Below, one piece after another: positions 7,167-16,813 of a DNA stretch of 28,995 nucleotides. The notes below the pieces were generated by a model. It saw nothing but the letters and a program-made list of their open reading frames with translations. It had not been told where the DNA came from and did not search any database. The stretch is from a virus. How positions within the stretch are numbered: the first letter of the stretch is position 1; each line of letters begins with the position of its first letter. The stretch spans positions 1-28,995 of IMG/VR virus record IMGVR_UViG_3300029319_000345; one strand, written 5' to 3'. The position numbers and the translations under genes were made by a program.

Positions 7167-8519
7167 ATGGCAGAAGCAAACAAAATATCTACTGATGCAG
7201 ACATGCTTGCCGAAGTCGGTACTATTGCTGCAGGGAAACCGGGGGGTATTCCCCAGCTTGACCCTGTCCTGCAGACCGTACAGACAGGCGAAGATGTGTC
7301 GCCAACCATGCTCAGCCAGCCTTCTCCGACCATTCAACCTTCCACCGCAGACATAACGGGTCTTGTTAGTGCAGTGCCTTCTGCATCTACAGGGCTTGGT
7401 CAAGCCGGACCCGTACAACAAATTGCGCCGAATATAACGTCGATGGACGCAGCCCAGATAGCTGCTGCTCCTGAAATTGACACTACTAAAATTGAGGGTC
7501 AAGTTTCTGCGGAGTCTATGGCTACTGCTGCAACGCAGGAGCTTGATCAACGAGCTACTGTCCAGTATCAACTTGGTGAACTTTTGAGCAGCATTGAGAC
7601 CGGCGCACCCATGCCAGCGTGGGCTGCACCTGCCGTACGTAAGGTTGCAGGTGTCATGCAAGCCCGTGGCTTGGGTGCGTCGTCAATGGCCGCAGCCGCT
7701 ATGACACAGGCCGTCATGGAATCTGGCATAGTCATTGCCACACAAGACGCAAACAAGTATGCGACCATCCAGTTGCAAAACCTGAACAATCAACAGAAGA
7801 CTGCCTTGCAGAACGCTGCCATTGTTGCAGGAATGGACAAGGCTAATCTGTCCGCACGATTACAAGGCGCTGTCACTAACGCGCAGACGCTGCTTGCAAC
7901 AGAAACAAAGAATCTTGAAGCACGACAGCAAGCCAACACTCTTTCGTACAATGCGTTGACACAGGGTATCTTTAAGGATGCTGCTGAAGAAAATGCGCGT
8001 CAACAGTTTAACGCAAAGAATGAGTTGCAGGTAGAAGAGTTTTTTGCAGAGCTTACTGCACAGGTAGAAACTGCCAACAACAACCGTGTTGCTGCTATGG
8101 AGCAGTTCAACGCTGGTGAGGTAAATGCAACGCAACAGTTCAACGCGTCGATGGCTGATGCGCGTGAAAAGTTCAACGTCAACATGCAGTACGCAGTTGA
8201 TCAGTCTAACACACAGTGGCGCAGGCAGATTAATACGGCTAACACTGCAGTTCAAAATGAGTCAAACAGAATTGATGTCCAGAACGTCTACAACGCCAGC
8301 CAAAACGCACTAAATAATCTGTGGCAACGCTACCGTGATAACGCCGCGTGGAACTTTCAGAAGACTGAATCCTACCTGCAGAGGCAGCATGAGATTGGCG
8401 TGATGGCTATGGAATTTGCCAACACTAAAGAGTTGTATGACAAAGAACAGAAAGACAATCTAGCGATGGGTATCGGCAACTGGATTGCAACGTGGATGGG
8501 TTCTTCTAAATCGAACTAG
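7167..8519 (+). CDS. Internal virion-like protein with QFN repeats
   Basis: This 450-residue protein is mainly helical and has no signal peptide. Residues 1-130 are Pro/Ser/Thr/Ala-rich and probably flexible. Residues 148-196 contain PMPAWAAPAVRKVAGVMQAR and GLGASSMAAAAMTQAVMES, a block I recall from many marine phage virion proteins. Residues 275-340 contain four related QFN/KFN repeats (at 280, 313, 324 and 336) within Gln/Asn-rich helices. The tail end (LAMGIGNWIATWMG) is amphipathic. By gene order it falls where T7-like phages encode internal virion or ejection proteins. A role in the ejection apparatus is therefore likely but not proven. It starts 3 bases after the membrane protein gene. 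Confidence 0.65.
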   Translation: MAEANKISTDADMLAEVGTIAAGKPGGIPQLDPVLQTVQTGEDVSPTMLSQPSPTIQPSTADITGLVSAVPSASTGLGQAGPVQQIAPNITSMDAAQIAAAPEIDTTKIEGQVSAESMATAATQELDQRATVQYQLGELLSSIETGAPMPAWAAPAVRKVAGVMQARGLGASSMAAAAMTQAVMESGIVIATQDANKYATIQLQNLNNQQKTALQNAAIVAGMDKANLSARLQGAVTNAQTLLATETKNLEARQQANTLSYNALTQGIFKDAAEENARQQFNAKNELQVEEFFAELTAQVETANNNRVAAMEQFNAGEVNATQQFNASMADAREKFNVNMQYAVDQSNTQWRRQINTANTAVQNESNRIDVQNVYNASQNALNNLWQRYRDNAAWNFQKTESYLQRQHEIGVMAMEFANTKELYDKEQKDNLAMGIGNWIATWMGSSKSN

Positions 8520-8534
8520 AGGAGTTACTAAAGT

Positions 8535-8939
8535 ATGGCAAATTTTGGTCTTATGGCGGGTATTGCCGCAGCAGTGCCTCTCATTTCTAGCATGGCTGGT
8601 GGTCAACAGACTGGTGAGGCTGGCCTTGTTAGTCAAGCGGCTGACGCTTTTATCAATATGCAAAAAAAGGGCGCACAAGTCCCTTTTCAGGCTGCTGCAC
8701 CACAACTCAAGTCTCGTAGCATTCAAGAACTTACAAGACTGAAACCTGAAGTAAAGCCGCAGATGACTGCACAGCAGCAGCGCATGTATTCTGCCCCGCA
8801 GATACAGAACGCACACGGCAATCTACTTCAGCGCATGGAGAATGGCACCTTGCGAAACTCGCAGGTTGCAGCCATCCTGACTGAATTTGTAACACCCACG
8901 CTCCGCTCTGGACGCCAAGTACCTATAGAAAAGGCATAG
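8535..8939 (+). CDS. Small virion-region protein, function unknown
   Basis: This 134-residue protein begins with a hydrophobic, Ala/Gly-rich stretch (GLMAGIAAAVPLISSMAGG, residues 5-23) that could insert in a membrane. A basic, Gln-rich helical part follows (LKSRSIQELTRLKPEVKPQM) with a helical C terminus. GAGGAG lies about 10 bases before the ATG. The gene is embedded in the series of internal virion genes and is separated from the next start by 4 bases. A hydrophobic N terminus on a short basic protein would suit a component that enters the membrane during DNA ejection, but that is speculation. I do not recognise the family. Confidence 0.6.
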   Translation: MANFGLMAGIAAAVPLISSMAGGQQTGEAGLVSQAADAFINMQKKGAQVPFQAAAPQLKSRSIQELTRLKPEVKPQMTAQQQRMYSAPQIQNAHGNLLQRMENGTLRNSQVAAILTEFVTPTLRSGRQVPIEKA

Positions 8940-8943
8940 CCAC

Positions 8944-9498
8944 ATGATTGTTGATCAACCTGCTCCCCCGGGGTCGATTGAAGCAAAAGACCCGTTTGCT
9001 GTAGCTCCCCCGGGCCACAGTCTTACGCAAGACAATGAGCGTTGGCCGTGGGGCAAGCCCCCGCAAGTTACCGATCCGTCAGTTGCATTCGACGAGGCAG
9101 TCAACTCTCTGGAGCAGCCGCGTGTTCGCAAGGAGATGATGAAGCTGCTCATCGTTGGTGCATCTGTAGAAGCTTTGGTGGAGGGGTACATCCTTCAAGC
9201 ATTTCACGAGGGTAGATTTATGCCTGACGTTGGCATGTTAATTAAGCCTATGCTTGCTCTGTATATCGCTAACGAGGCAGAGGAAGAAGATATTCCCTAT
9301 CGTTTCTTTGAAAACGAAAATCAGCTTGAGGAAGGCGAGATGGATGATCAGACCTTCTTCCGCATGATGAAGCAAAACAATCCGCGTATGTTTACTTTTG
9401 TTAGCGACAAAATCAACAAGTCTATCCGTCGAGGATTTTCTGAAGAAGAGCAACAGAACTTCATGGGTATGACAGCAGATATGGAAGAGACACAGTAA
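8944..9498 (+). CDS. Conserved marine phage protein, function unknown
   Basis: This 184-residue acidic protein has a Pro-rich N terminus (PPGHSLTQDNERWPWGKPPQ, about residues 22-41). A helical domain follows with LLIVGASVEALVEGYIL and MLIKPMLALYIANEAEEED. Proteins with a PGHSLT...PWGKPP opening and a VEALVEG helix recur in the structural regions of marine podo- and myophages (recalled). The C-terminal third is charged and helical. No catalytic motif or membrane segment is convincing. It ends in TAATG with the next gene, so the two are translationally coupled. A virion assembly role is inferred from location. Confidence 0.65.
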   Translation: MIVDQPAPPGSIEAKDPFAVAPPGHSLTQDNERWPWGKPPQVTDPSVAFDEAVNSLEQPRVRKEMMKLLIVGASVEALVEGYILQAFHEGRFMPDVGMLIKPMLALYIANEAEEEDIPYRFFENENQLEEGEMDDQTFFRMMKQNNPRMFTFVSDKINKSIRRGFSEEEQQNFMGMTADMEETQ

Positions 9499-12092
9499 TG
9501 GGTATCGGTGCAGCATTTGCCTCTGGTCTTGTTCGAGGCTTCACTCGCAACATTGAGATGGAGCAACAGCGCCGGTTGGCTGACAGACAAAAAGTTGACG
9601 CGCTAGAGACGCTTGTTGCAGAAGCCGTGATGAAGGGCGGCGATGATGTCAACATAAACGGCGTCAATCAAGTCAAGGACATGATTACGTCAGCGAGGCA
9701 GACACTAGACTCACGACAGCCTATTGACCTGTTTGGCCGTGCAACTGACGGTCTTGACCTTGACATGTCAAAGCTGTCGATGGACTTGACTGCTGCAACC
9801 AAGTACAACAGCACTCTAAAGGGTAACACGCATAGCTGGGGATTCAACACGAAAATTGACAGCGGCTTTAACGAGGCGAGTGCTAACGGCTACTTGGCAG
9901 AAGTTGTAGCCGGTCTACAAGACCCGAGTACAAACAGTCTGGCTTTGAAAATTGCAGAAGACCCGGGTTTGTTTAATCAGATTTATTCTCGTGTTAACAC
10001 TGCTCGGGGTGTGCTTGCACAGGCTGATCAGAATGAGATGATGGCTTCCGGAAAAGACCTTGGCACCTACACTGCTAGAGATGTTATCGGAATGCCCGGT
10101 ACAAATAGTGCGTTTTCTGGCCTCTCAGCTATCGATGCTATCGGCGTAAAAATGGGCTACATCGATCCCCCCTCTCACATGATGTCTGAAATTCACACAC
10201 AAAATCTTCAGGCAGGATTTGATGGTTCTAATATTGTCGGTATTACGTTAGCTCCCGTAGTAGATGGAGACGGGTTTGTAATCAATCACGAGGCTACTCC
10301 TGTAAAAGTCAGCGACAACGGCATGGCGGCTCTAGAGGCCATTTCAAGCAATGTCGGCATACCCAAAGAGAAGCTATTCCCCTTTATGACTGGCTCTGGG
10401 AGCAACAGTCTGGTTCGTGTGGGTATGACTACTAATGAAGATAAAATGATCGTATTCAGCATGGCGATGGGCATCAACGAAGAGTTGCCTACTGCTACAG
10501 GCTTTGACCCAGACTATCTTGATCAGATCAGTGATACTCTGCAAGTATCCGCTGGACAGCGTTTGAACACGCTGGCGAAAAATGCCACACGTGTGCATGG
10601 AGGTGATAGCGCCAAGAAGCTGACATACGCCGCTCATGCTATGGCTATGTACATGCAGCCTACTCGTAACGCAGTGGTGCAACCCATGTACGGCAGAACA
10701 GGCGGAACTCGTGCTGGCATTAGTCGTGCGGGATATATCGAACGCGCAGAGTACGGTGAGCTTGCAGGTCAAAAGGGATACACCCTTGCAGACATGGGAG
10801 AGCAACTGAAAAACGAAAAAGACGTGTTGCGTGACCTCAAAAGATTTAGAGAGAACAGAGAAAATCTTCGCAGTCCACTGGCGTATCAGGGCATCAAAAA
10901 AATCATTGGCGGATTTGTCTTCGGTGAAGAGGGCGTCATTGGTGCGTTCGCTCAAGACATAGGTCTAAAAGATAAGGTGCGCGTTGTTTCAGACGGCTCG
11001 GATGAAGTAGGCATAACCGAAAGTTACGCAGCTAGTCTTGACGCGCGAATGGCCGCTGCAAGAGAGCGAGACAAAAATGAGCCTCGCTCAGATGGTGCTA
11101 GTTATGCTGAAATTGAGGCACTGCGTATCTCACTGGCCTTTAAGATGGCCCGTGCAGCAGACCCGTCGGGACGACTATCTAACCAAGACATTGAACAACA
11201 GTTCGTTCGTTTGGGTGATGCCTTCGATACACCGGAAGCAGCACTGCAAAAACTCGACATCATCATCGAAGAATATCAGTCCAACATCGACCGTAAGCAG
11301 GTTCTGGTAAGCTACGGTTCAGGTGGTCAACAGAACATCAACGACATGGAAATGCGTATCATCGACGGCGCGATTGTTTCTGATACACTGTTTCGCAAGG
11401 CACGTGCCACTAAAATTGATACAGACTATACCCAGAACAAAACGTCCAGTACAGCGGCGCAGGGTTACTCTACCGCTGATGGTGGGGAAGTGTTCTCCAT
11501 TCTTGATGCAAACAGTATTCCTGTTCCGGGGATGTACAAGTCAACAGACGGAACTATTCTCAGCGTAGATCAACTCAGACGCGAGGCTCCAACAGTTGCA
11601 GCGGCACCCGAAGCCGCACCAGAGGCGGCACCCGAAGCCGCACCAGAGGCAGAGGCTCCTGCTGCCGTTGTGACCTTGCCAGACGCCAGCACCGCTACGG
11701 TTCCAAAGCCGGGGCCGAAGCCTAAACCTGTGCCTGCTACCGGATCGGCTGCACCTGCCGCACCTGCTGCACCACCTCCCCCTGCACCGGCTCCTGCTGC
11801 ACCGGCTCCTGTTGAACCGGCTCCCGAGTCGGACATTCTTCCGGGTGAGCCGGGGTCAGGTCTAGAAGCACCCGTTCAGAGGACAACTGCCTCTGAAGAC
11901 CCCGCTGAAGAGGGTGTGCTTCCACAAGTTGCTCCGAAACCAGCGGGAGCATACGCTTTTGACGAAGTGGATGTTATGAGTGGCGGAAGACAGAATGGCT
12001 ACGTGCTTCGTGATAAAGCCACGGGCAATCCTATTAAGGGAAGATTTAAGAACGAAGGCGGATACCTCGTTCCAATGAAGGTAGGCGCATAA
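9498..12092 (+). CDS. Large internal virion-like protein with Pro/Ala-rich linker
   Basis: This 864-residue protein starts with an Ala/Gly-rich helix (MGIGAAFASGLVRGF) and a charged coiled-coil-like segment. The body (about residues 60-690) is mixed helical with no recognised enzymatic motif. Residues 697-777 form a low-complexity Pro/Ala/Glu linker (repeated APEA, then PKPGPKPKP and APAAP), encoded partly by exact tandem DNA repeats. A compact C-terminal segment follows (FDEVDVMSGG...GGYLVPMKVGA). Size, position before the largest gene and TAATG coupling at both ends fit an ejection protein comparable in role to T7 gp15. I see no sequence motif that proves that. Confidence 0.6.
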   Translation: MGIGAAFASGLVRGFTRNIEMEQQRRLADRQKVDALETLVAEAVMKGGDDVNINGVNQVKDMITSARQTLDSRQPIDLFGRATDGLDLDMSKLSMDLTAATKYNSTLKGNTHSWGFNTKIDSGFNEASANGYLAEVVAGLQDPSTNSLALKIAEDPGLFNQIYSRVNTARGVLAQADQNEMMASGKDLGTYTARDVIGMPGTNSAFSGLSAIDAIGVKMGYIDPPSHMMSEIHTQNLQAGFDGSNIVGITLAPVVDGDGFVINHEATPVKVSDNGMAALEAISSNVGIPKEKLFPFMTGSGSNSLVRVGMTTNEDKMIVFSMAMGINEELPTATGFDPDYLDQISDTLQVSAGQRLNTLAKNATRVHGGDSAKKLTYAAHAMAMYMQPTRNAVVQPMYGRTGGTRAGISRAGYIERAEYGELAGQKGYTLADMGEQLKNEKDVLRDLKRFRENRENLRSPLAYQGIKKIIGGFVFGEEGVIGAFAQDIGLKDKVRVVSDGSDEVGITESYAASLDARMAAARERDKNEPRSDGASYAEIEALRISLAFKMARAADPSGRLSNQDIEQQFVRLGDAFDTPEAALQKLDIIIEEYQSNIDRKQVLVSYGSGGQQNINDMEMRIIDGAIVSDTLFRKARATKIDTDYTQNKTSSTAAQGYSTADGGEVFSILDANSIPVPGMYKSTDGTILSVDQLRREAPTVAAAPEAAPEAAPEAAPEAEAPAAVVTLPDASTATVPKPGPKPKPVPATGSAAPAAPAAPPPPAPAPAAPAPVEPAPESDILPGEPGSGLEAPVQRTTASEDPAEEGVLPQVAPKPAGAYAFDEVDVMSGGRQNGYVLRDKATGNPIKGRFKNEGGYLVPMKVGA
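11601..11648 (+). repeat. Two perfect 24-base tandem repeats in the linker
   Basis: The unit starting GCGGCACCCGAAGCC occupies 11601-11624 and is repeated without change at 11625-11648. It is in frame and encodes alternating Ala-Ala-Pro-Glu. The identity at synonymous positions points to recent slippage or unequal recombination. Confidence 0.85.
11784..11828 (+). repeat. Three imperfect 15-base tandem repeats in the linker
   Basis: Units at 11784-11798, 11799-11813 and 11814-11828 share the core ACCGGCTCC. They encode AP(A/V)-type Pro/Ala repeats. The first two differ at one base and the third is more diverged. Confidence 0.7.
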
Positions 12093-15000
12093 TGGTTACG
12101 ACTAACGCGATGGGAATGCCGGATGAGAGTTTCACCCCTGCTTCTGTAGGAAGAGAGACAGGTAGCCGCAGTGTTGTAGCTGCTGCTCCCGGCATCATTC
12201 GTTCTGCTGCTGAAAAGGACGTAAAGGCAAAGATGGAAGCCGTTGACTTCCTGAAGCTGGACAGCGTCATGGGTTCACAGGCTCCTATTCGCGTCGGCAA
12301 CACAGAGATTCCTCTGGAGACAATACAAGCTGCAAACAGCGGCAACACTACAGCCTACGATTTTGTTGTACAAGCTGTTGACACCGAGAATGCCCGTCGC
12401 GAGGCTGAACGGCAACGCGGTGTATTGGCTATGACCACCGTCACAGAGTCAGGTCAGCGTATAGTTGACACCACTGGCTTGACAGAGGGCACTACCGAAT
12501 ACGAAGCAGCCGAAGATTTAGGTCTTCGAAACATACGCATTGAAGAGCAGTTCCGACCGTTTATCGGTGACGATGCGCGTATGAAGCAGTTGATCTCGGA
12601 CTTTTATACGACAGGTAATTTCTTTCAGGAGACTGGTCGTCAGGTACGTGAGGGTTTTCGTGAGCTTCCTGCGTTTCTTAGTTCAATGATTGCAACGGGT
12701 GTTCCGGCGGTAGTGGACGCCATGTTTACCGATGACACACTAGAGAAGGCGTGGATGCAACGCCAAGGCCGAACAAAGTCAATCTACGACATGGCACGCT
12801 CCGCATATAGTTCAGTAGGCGTAGCTAGTACAACTGCTGAATCTTTGAATGAATACTTCAAGCAGCGTTACATTGACAGGTACGGACAAGACGCATACGA
12901 GGACGCTTTTTACGATGAGTTCTATGTAACAGACGCACGGACTGGTGAGCAGGTTCTGCAGAAGTTTGAAAACCCTATGGTGAGCGGTGAGCTTGCAGCG
13001 GAATTGCTTGACTTCGGATTCCGTGAGCTTTCAGGAACACAACAGGCTCTGTCCTTTTATGCTCAGAATGCTCCGGTAACGGCCACGTTTGGCGCACTTC
13101 ATCTGCGAAACGGCAAAAAGATACAGACTACGATTAAGGAATTTGCCGACGCAAACAACGCGCCAGAGATGCTGACTATGGACCCCCGTGAGGCTATGGG
13201 CATCATTCAGACAGCCAAGAATCGGGCGAAGAATGCGGGTGCAATACGGAAGGCAGGACAGAGAATCGCAGGGTTGTTCGGTTCAGGAGCTACTGCCGCT
13301 CGTAACTCTGCTGCTAATGTTAATCAGTCGGCTCAGATGCGTAAGGTTGACGGGCTGCTGGACGAGTATGAGACATCCCTATCTTTGCACAGACAAAAGA
13401 ACACGCCTCCTAATGACGCGGTAATTACGTTGAAGAGTGGAGAAAAGGTATCTCTTAATCAATTGGAAACTATGCGTGACAGTGTCTTGTCTCGTCGTAG
13501 TCGTCTTCTTCTAAATGGTGCGTCCAACCCCTACATGTTCAACTTACAAGTTGACGAGGGATTGATCGCTATTGGACAGGCAATCGGCTACAACACACTC
13601 GATACCTTCTTCGGCAACCCTGACTTTGGAGGTGCAGCGGGTGCCCTCTCAACTGCTCTGCTTGGTCGTAAGGTTGTCGGTGGGACAGTCCGCACCCCGG
13701 GCAACATACTTGGATTCTTCGGAAGGAGCGGTCCTCAAGTAACGCAGAAGGGCGCACGAGCTGTTTCCACAATTATGACAGACATGTTCAAGATTATTGA
13801 GGATGTAGGTGTGCTACCTCGTGGTATACTGGTCGATAGAACAGTGGACGATGTTGCTGCTCTCATAGGCAGGCCACTATCAGGCAATGAAAGAGATGCT
13901 CTTGGTCAGATATCTTCTCTAATGAAACGCCTTGAGCCTGCTGATCGTGACAAAGTCTTCGACTCTATTATGTTTTATAACGAGACACGCCAGAAGGTTA
14001 TAGGCATGTTTGGCGAGGATCGTCAGAAAGAGGTTGGAGAACTCTTCCGTCTTAACTTCGCCCACGTAACCGGCTTGGCTCCTCTACTTGCCTTCGAGGC
14101 TCGTGCAATCAAAATCGGAAACACCAACGATCTTACCAAAGCTATAGAAGCACAGATACAAGCTGAAAACTCTATGACGCAAGCCCAAGTGGCTATGGAT
14201 CGTATTTCAGAATTAATCGAACAAGATACAGGCATTGACGTTAATGATAGAGAGTACCTGACACAGTTGGTCAATACCTTCCGTGAGGCTTCTGACGGTC
14301 AGTTTCGTATGATGAATGAGCGTCGTAGAGAATACTTAGGCATACTACAATCCTACCGTAACAATTTGCTTGAAGACCCGACAGAAGACATGGACCCCAA
14401 CATACTTGAGAGGGTAGTCGCACTAGAAGAAGAACTGGGCCGTATGCCGGGACAGACTCTGTCTACGGAAGAGCTTGCAAAGCGTAGACAACGTATACAA
14501 GAAAACGGAGCAGCACTTCAGAAGAGGGTTGCAAGCAGGTTCAACTTCCTCAAAAGTCTCCGTGGATCGTCTAAGCATAAGATGTATCTTGCACGAGCTA
14601 TTGAAGACTCCCAAGATATCCTAGAAAATCAGAGATACCTCGAAAGTCGTGAGATTTATCGCAGGGCAGATGATGCTCTTGGCGACACTCACGTTGACAT
14701 CACAACACCTCTGAAAAAGTTTCTTGAGACACAGGGTATCGCAGACTCCAGTGACCTGAGAATCTTCAGTGCCGAGCGTCTGTTTGCAAACTCTCGCTCT
14801 GGACGCTCCATGATGAAGGCGTTCAACGCTGCATCTGAGAGAGCTATCCGTAGACAGATTGGCGAGACTGACGAAGATTTCGAAAATTTCATTCGCTCTG
14901 TCACTGAAGAGTTCAGGATCGACGCAGACGGTAACGAAGTTCCTAATGAATTTTACATTCCGGGAGCAGGAACCGCTGACAATCCTGACTACATCGCTAT

Positions 15001-16804
15001 TGCTCTGGAGATGGAGAAACGTATCGACCCAGAAGAGGGTGAAGCCTTTATTCCGTTCATGGCCACTGCATTCGAGGCTGACGAAATCAAGAGGCACTTT
15101 ATCATACAGGGTAATCGGATATCTAATGCACAGGGAGGGGCAACGGTAGGTCAGCAATTCAAGGACTTTGCGGGTGAGATTGAGAGCAGCCTCATGGCGA
15201 ACGAGAATGTTGCCACTGAACTCAAGACTGCACGGGCAGAGTATGCCAAACTAAAGTTCGATCCGTTCCGGCAAGACACGTTTGGTGACATGGCTGACAA
15301 TGCTGCTGTCGGACCCGATCGTCGTGATCCCACCTCTGTCCAGACACGCCGTCCTTATAAGGCAGGTCAGCAGCCGCACGAATGGTTCTCTGGAATTACT
15401 CGTGCCATGCAGGGCATTCTGGACGGTGACGCAAATGCTCCGCTAGACTTAGCCCAGCAGGTAGACGGAATTGTAGATTACTGGTCTCTAGGTCGTCGTG
15501 AAACAGTTACACTAGAGGATGGCAGTACAGTTCGTGTTCCTATATTTGACGAGGGCATGACCGTAGTCGGCGCAGACGGCGAGATAATTGAGGCTGGAGC
15601 AATTCACCTCGAAACGGTGAAGGCTATGGCCCGTGAGACCGTGTATGCCTTCTGGGGCGAGGTGCGAACTCGTGATCTCAAAGAGGCAGCGCGTCGTGCA
15701 GCAGCGGGAGAGCCTCTCAAGCGTGGCGAATACGACTTTGAAATGGTCGAACGCATGAATGAAATGTCTGCGAATATGAAGATATACGTTCGCAATAAGG
15801 ATGGTACGGTTCGTGAGGAGAGCCTTGTTACCTTTGGTGATGCAACTGATCCTAACTCTGTACTCGGTTCCGAAACTGACATCACACAGATCATGGCTCT
15901 GGATAAAAACCTGCAACGAGAGTACAAAAAATTTGCCGACGAGGTGAACGGAGATATAGGTGATCTAGCAGAGATTGCACGAGAAGAAGTTTCTCGTGAT
16001 ACACGATTTGTGCAATTACTCGAACGAGCATCAGGTGTAACCGGAGATCAACTATTTGATCGATACTTCGTAGAGGGATCGCAGGGAACTCTGGATGAAC
16101 TTCGCACTCTGTTTATAGACGGACGGGTAACTAAGGGTGTGGACAAAGAACAAGCATCCAAAGATTTCAATCAGATTATGACCTACATAGCCTTTAACGG
16201 TATGCTGCGTCGTGCGGAAGTAGCTCCCAGTGCTGAATTAGGTTATACAAGCATCGACGGTGTACGTCGTCAAATCAACACTGCCTCTAATGCAGCACAG
16301 CTTGCCTCTGATCTTAACGGCCCTATGGGAGATATGCTTGAAACCGTTATGAGCAAGAAGCATGTTGATAACATGAAGGCGCTTGCCGACTGGATGGTCC
16401 TTTCTTCAGGAACGTCTCTGGGCAAAGCAACTCCGGGTGGCATCCGAGGTATATCGCCCAACGAGCTAATCAGCCGTGCCTTTAACATTGCACGTGGCAT
16501 GGTGACTCCCACATACGTTGCAGCAGAATTCGGATTCCGGTTGCTTGAACAGCAGAAAGTATCCCTCATAGCTGCTGCTGCATCTGATGAAAACGCTGCA
16601 GATATCCTTGCACAGATCGTCAAAGGAGACCCAACTTCCCCAGAACAGGTAGAGACTCTTGGCACTATCCTGAAGAGTATTGTCGCCCGAGAAGCTGCTC
16701 GTAACGGTGAAGAACTACAGGCTTATGTTCCGCCTGACGCATATATCGGTGTGCGACTTGCTGCCGAACAAGATTATGAAACCATGATGACGGCAATGCC
16801 GTAG
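12092..16804 (+). CDS. Giant internal virion / ejection-like protein
   Basis: At 1570 residues this is the longest gene in the window. The N-terminal 180 residues are mixed and charged. Hydrophobic helices occur near residues 191-212 (ELPAFLSSMIATGVPAVVDA) and in the Ala/Gly-rich stretch around 512-532. Long charged helices follow, including a coiled-coil-like part near 683-706 (IEAQIQAENSMTQAQVAMDR). In size and place, last large gene of the virion block after the 864-residue protein, it matches the role of T7 gp16 (about 1300 residues), which forms part of the ejection channel. I see no clear lytic transglycosylase signature, so any peptidoglycan-cleaving function is unproven. The start overlaps the previous stop (TAATG) after an AAGGTAGG ribosome binding site. 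Confidence 0.62.
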   Translation: MVTTNAMGMPDESFTPASVGRETGSRSVVAAAPGIIRSAAEKDVKAKMEAVDFLKLDSVMGSQAPIRVGNTEIPLETIQAANSGNTTAYDFVVQAVDTENARREAERQRGVLAMTTVTESGQRIVDTTGLTEGTTEYEAAEDLGLRNIRIEEQFRPFIGDDARMKQLISDFYTTGNFFQETGRQVREGFRELPAFLSSMIATGVPAVVDAMFTDDTLEKAWMQRQGRTKSIYDMARSAYSSVGVASTTAESLNEYFKQRYIDRYGQDAYEDAFYDEFYVTDARTGEQVLQKFENPMVSGELAAELLDFGFRELSGTQQALSFYAQNAPVTATFGALHLRNGKKIQTTIKEFADANNAPEMLTMDPREAMGIIQTAKNRAKNAGAIRKAGQRIAGLFGSGATAARNSAANVNQSAQMRKVDGLLDEYETSLSLHRQKNTPPNDAVITLKSGEKVSLNQLETMRDSVLSRRSRLLLNGASNPYMFNLQVDEGLIAIGQAIGYNTLDTFFGNPDFGGAAGALSTALLGRKVVGGTVRTPGNILGFFGRSGPQVTQKGARAVSTIMTDMFKIIEDVGVLPRGILVDRTVDDVAALIGRPLSGNERDALGQISSLMKRLEPADRDKVFDSIMFYNETRQKVIGMFGEDRQKEVGELFRLNFAHVTGLAPLLAFEARAIKIGNTNDLTKAIEAQIQAENSMTQAQVAMDRISELIEQDTGIDVNDREYLTQLVNTFREASDGQFRMMNERRREYLGILQSYRNNLLEDPTEDMDPNILERVVALEEELGRMPGQTLSTEELAKRRQRIQENGAALQKRVASRFNFLKSLRGSSKHKMYLARAIEDSQDILENQRYLESREIYRRADDALGDTHVDITTPLKKFLETQGIADSSDLRIFSAERLFANSRSGRSMMKAFNAASERAIRRQIGETDEDFENFIRSVTEEFRIDADGNEVPNEFYIPGAGTADNPDYIAIALEMEKRIDPEEGEAFIPFMATAFEADEIKRHFIIQGNRISNAQGGATVGQQFKDFAGEIESSLMANENVATELKTARAEYAKLKFDPFRQDTFGDMADNAAVGPDRRDPTSVQTRRPYKAGQQPHEWFSGITRAMQGILDGDANAPLDLAQQVDGIVDYWSLGRRETVTLEDGSTVRVPIFDEGMTVVGADGEIIEAGAIHLETVKAMARETVYAFWGEVRTRDLKEAARRAAAGEPLKRGEYDFEMVERMNEMSANMKIYVRNKDGTVREESLVTFGDATDPNSVLGSETDITQIMALDKNLQREYKKFADEVNGDIGDLAEIAREEVSRDTRFVQLLERASGVTGDQLFDRYFVEGSQGTLDELRTLFIDGRVTKGVDKEQASKDFNQIMTYIAFNGMLRRAEVAPSAELGYTSIDGVRRQINTASNAAQLASDLNGPMGDMLETVMSKKHVDNMKALADWMVLSSGTSLGKATPGGIRGISPNELISRAFNIARGMVTPTYVAAEFGFRLLEQQKVSLIAAAASDENAADILAQIVKGDPTSPEQVETLGTILKSIVAREAARNGEELQAYVPPDAYIGVRLAAEQDYETMMTAMP

Positions 16805-16813
16805 GAGAAAATT

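Noticed and set aside
7161-7661. Minus-strand frame of 166 residues opposite the QFN-repeat protein
   Set aside because: Cys/Arg-rich shadow sequence; the plus-strand gene has a coupled start and a recognisable conserved block.
11570-11836. Minus-strand frame of Gly/Ala repeats opposite the Pro/Ala linker
   Set aside because: It is the mirror of a low-complexity GC-rich coding stretch. It has no ribosome binding site, and the plus-strand gene is continuous through it.
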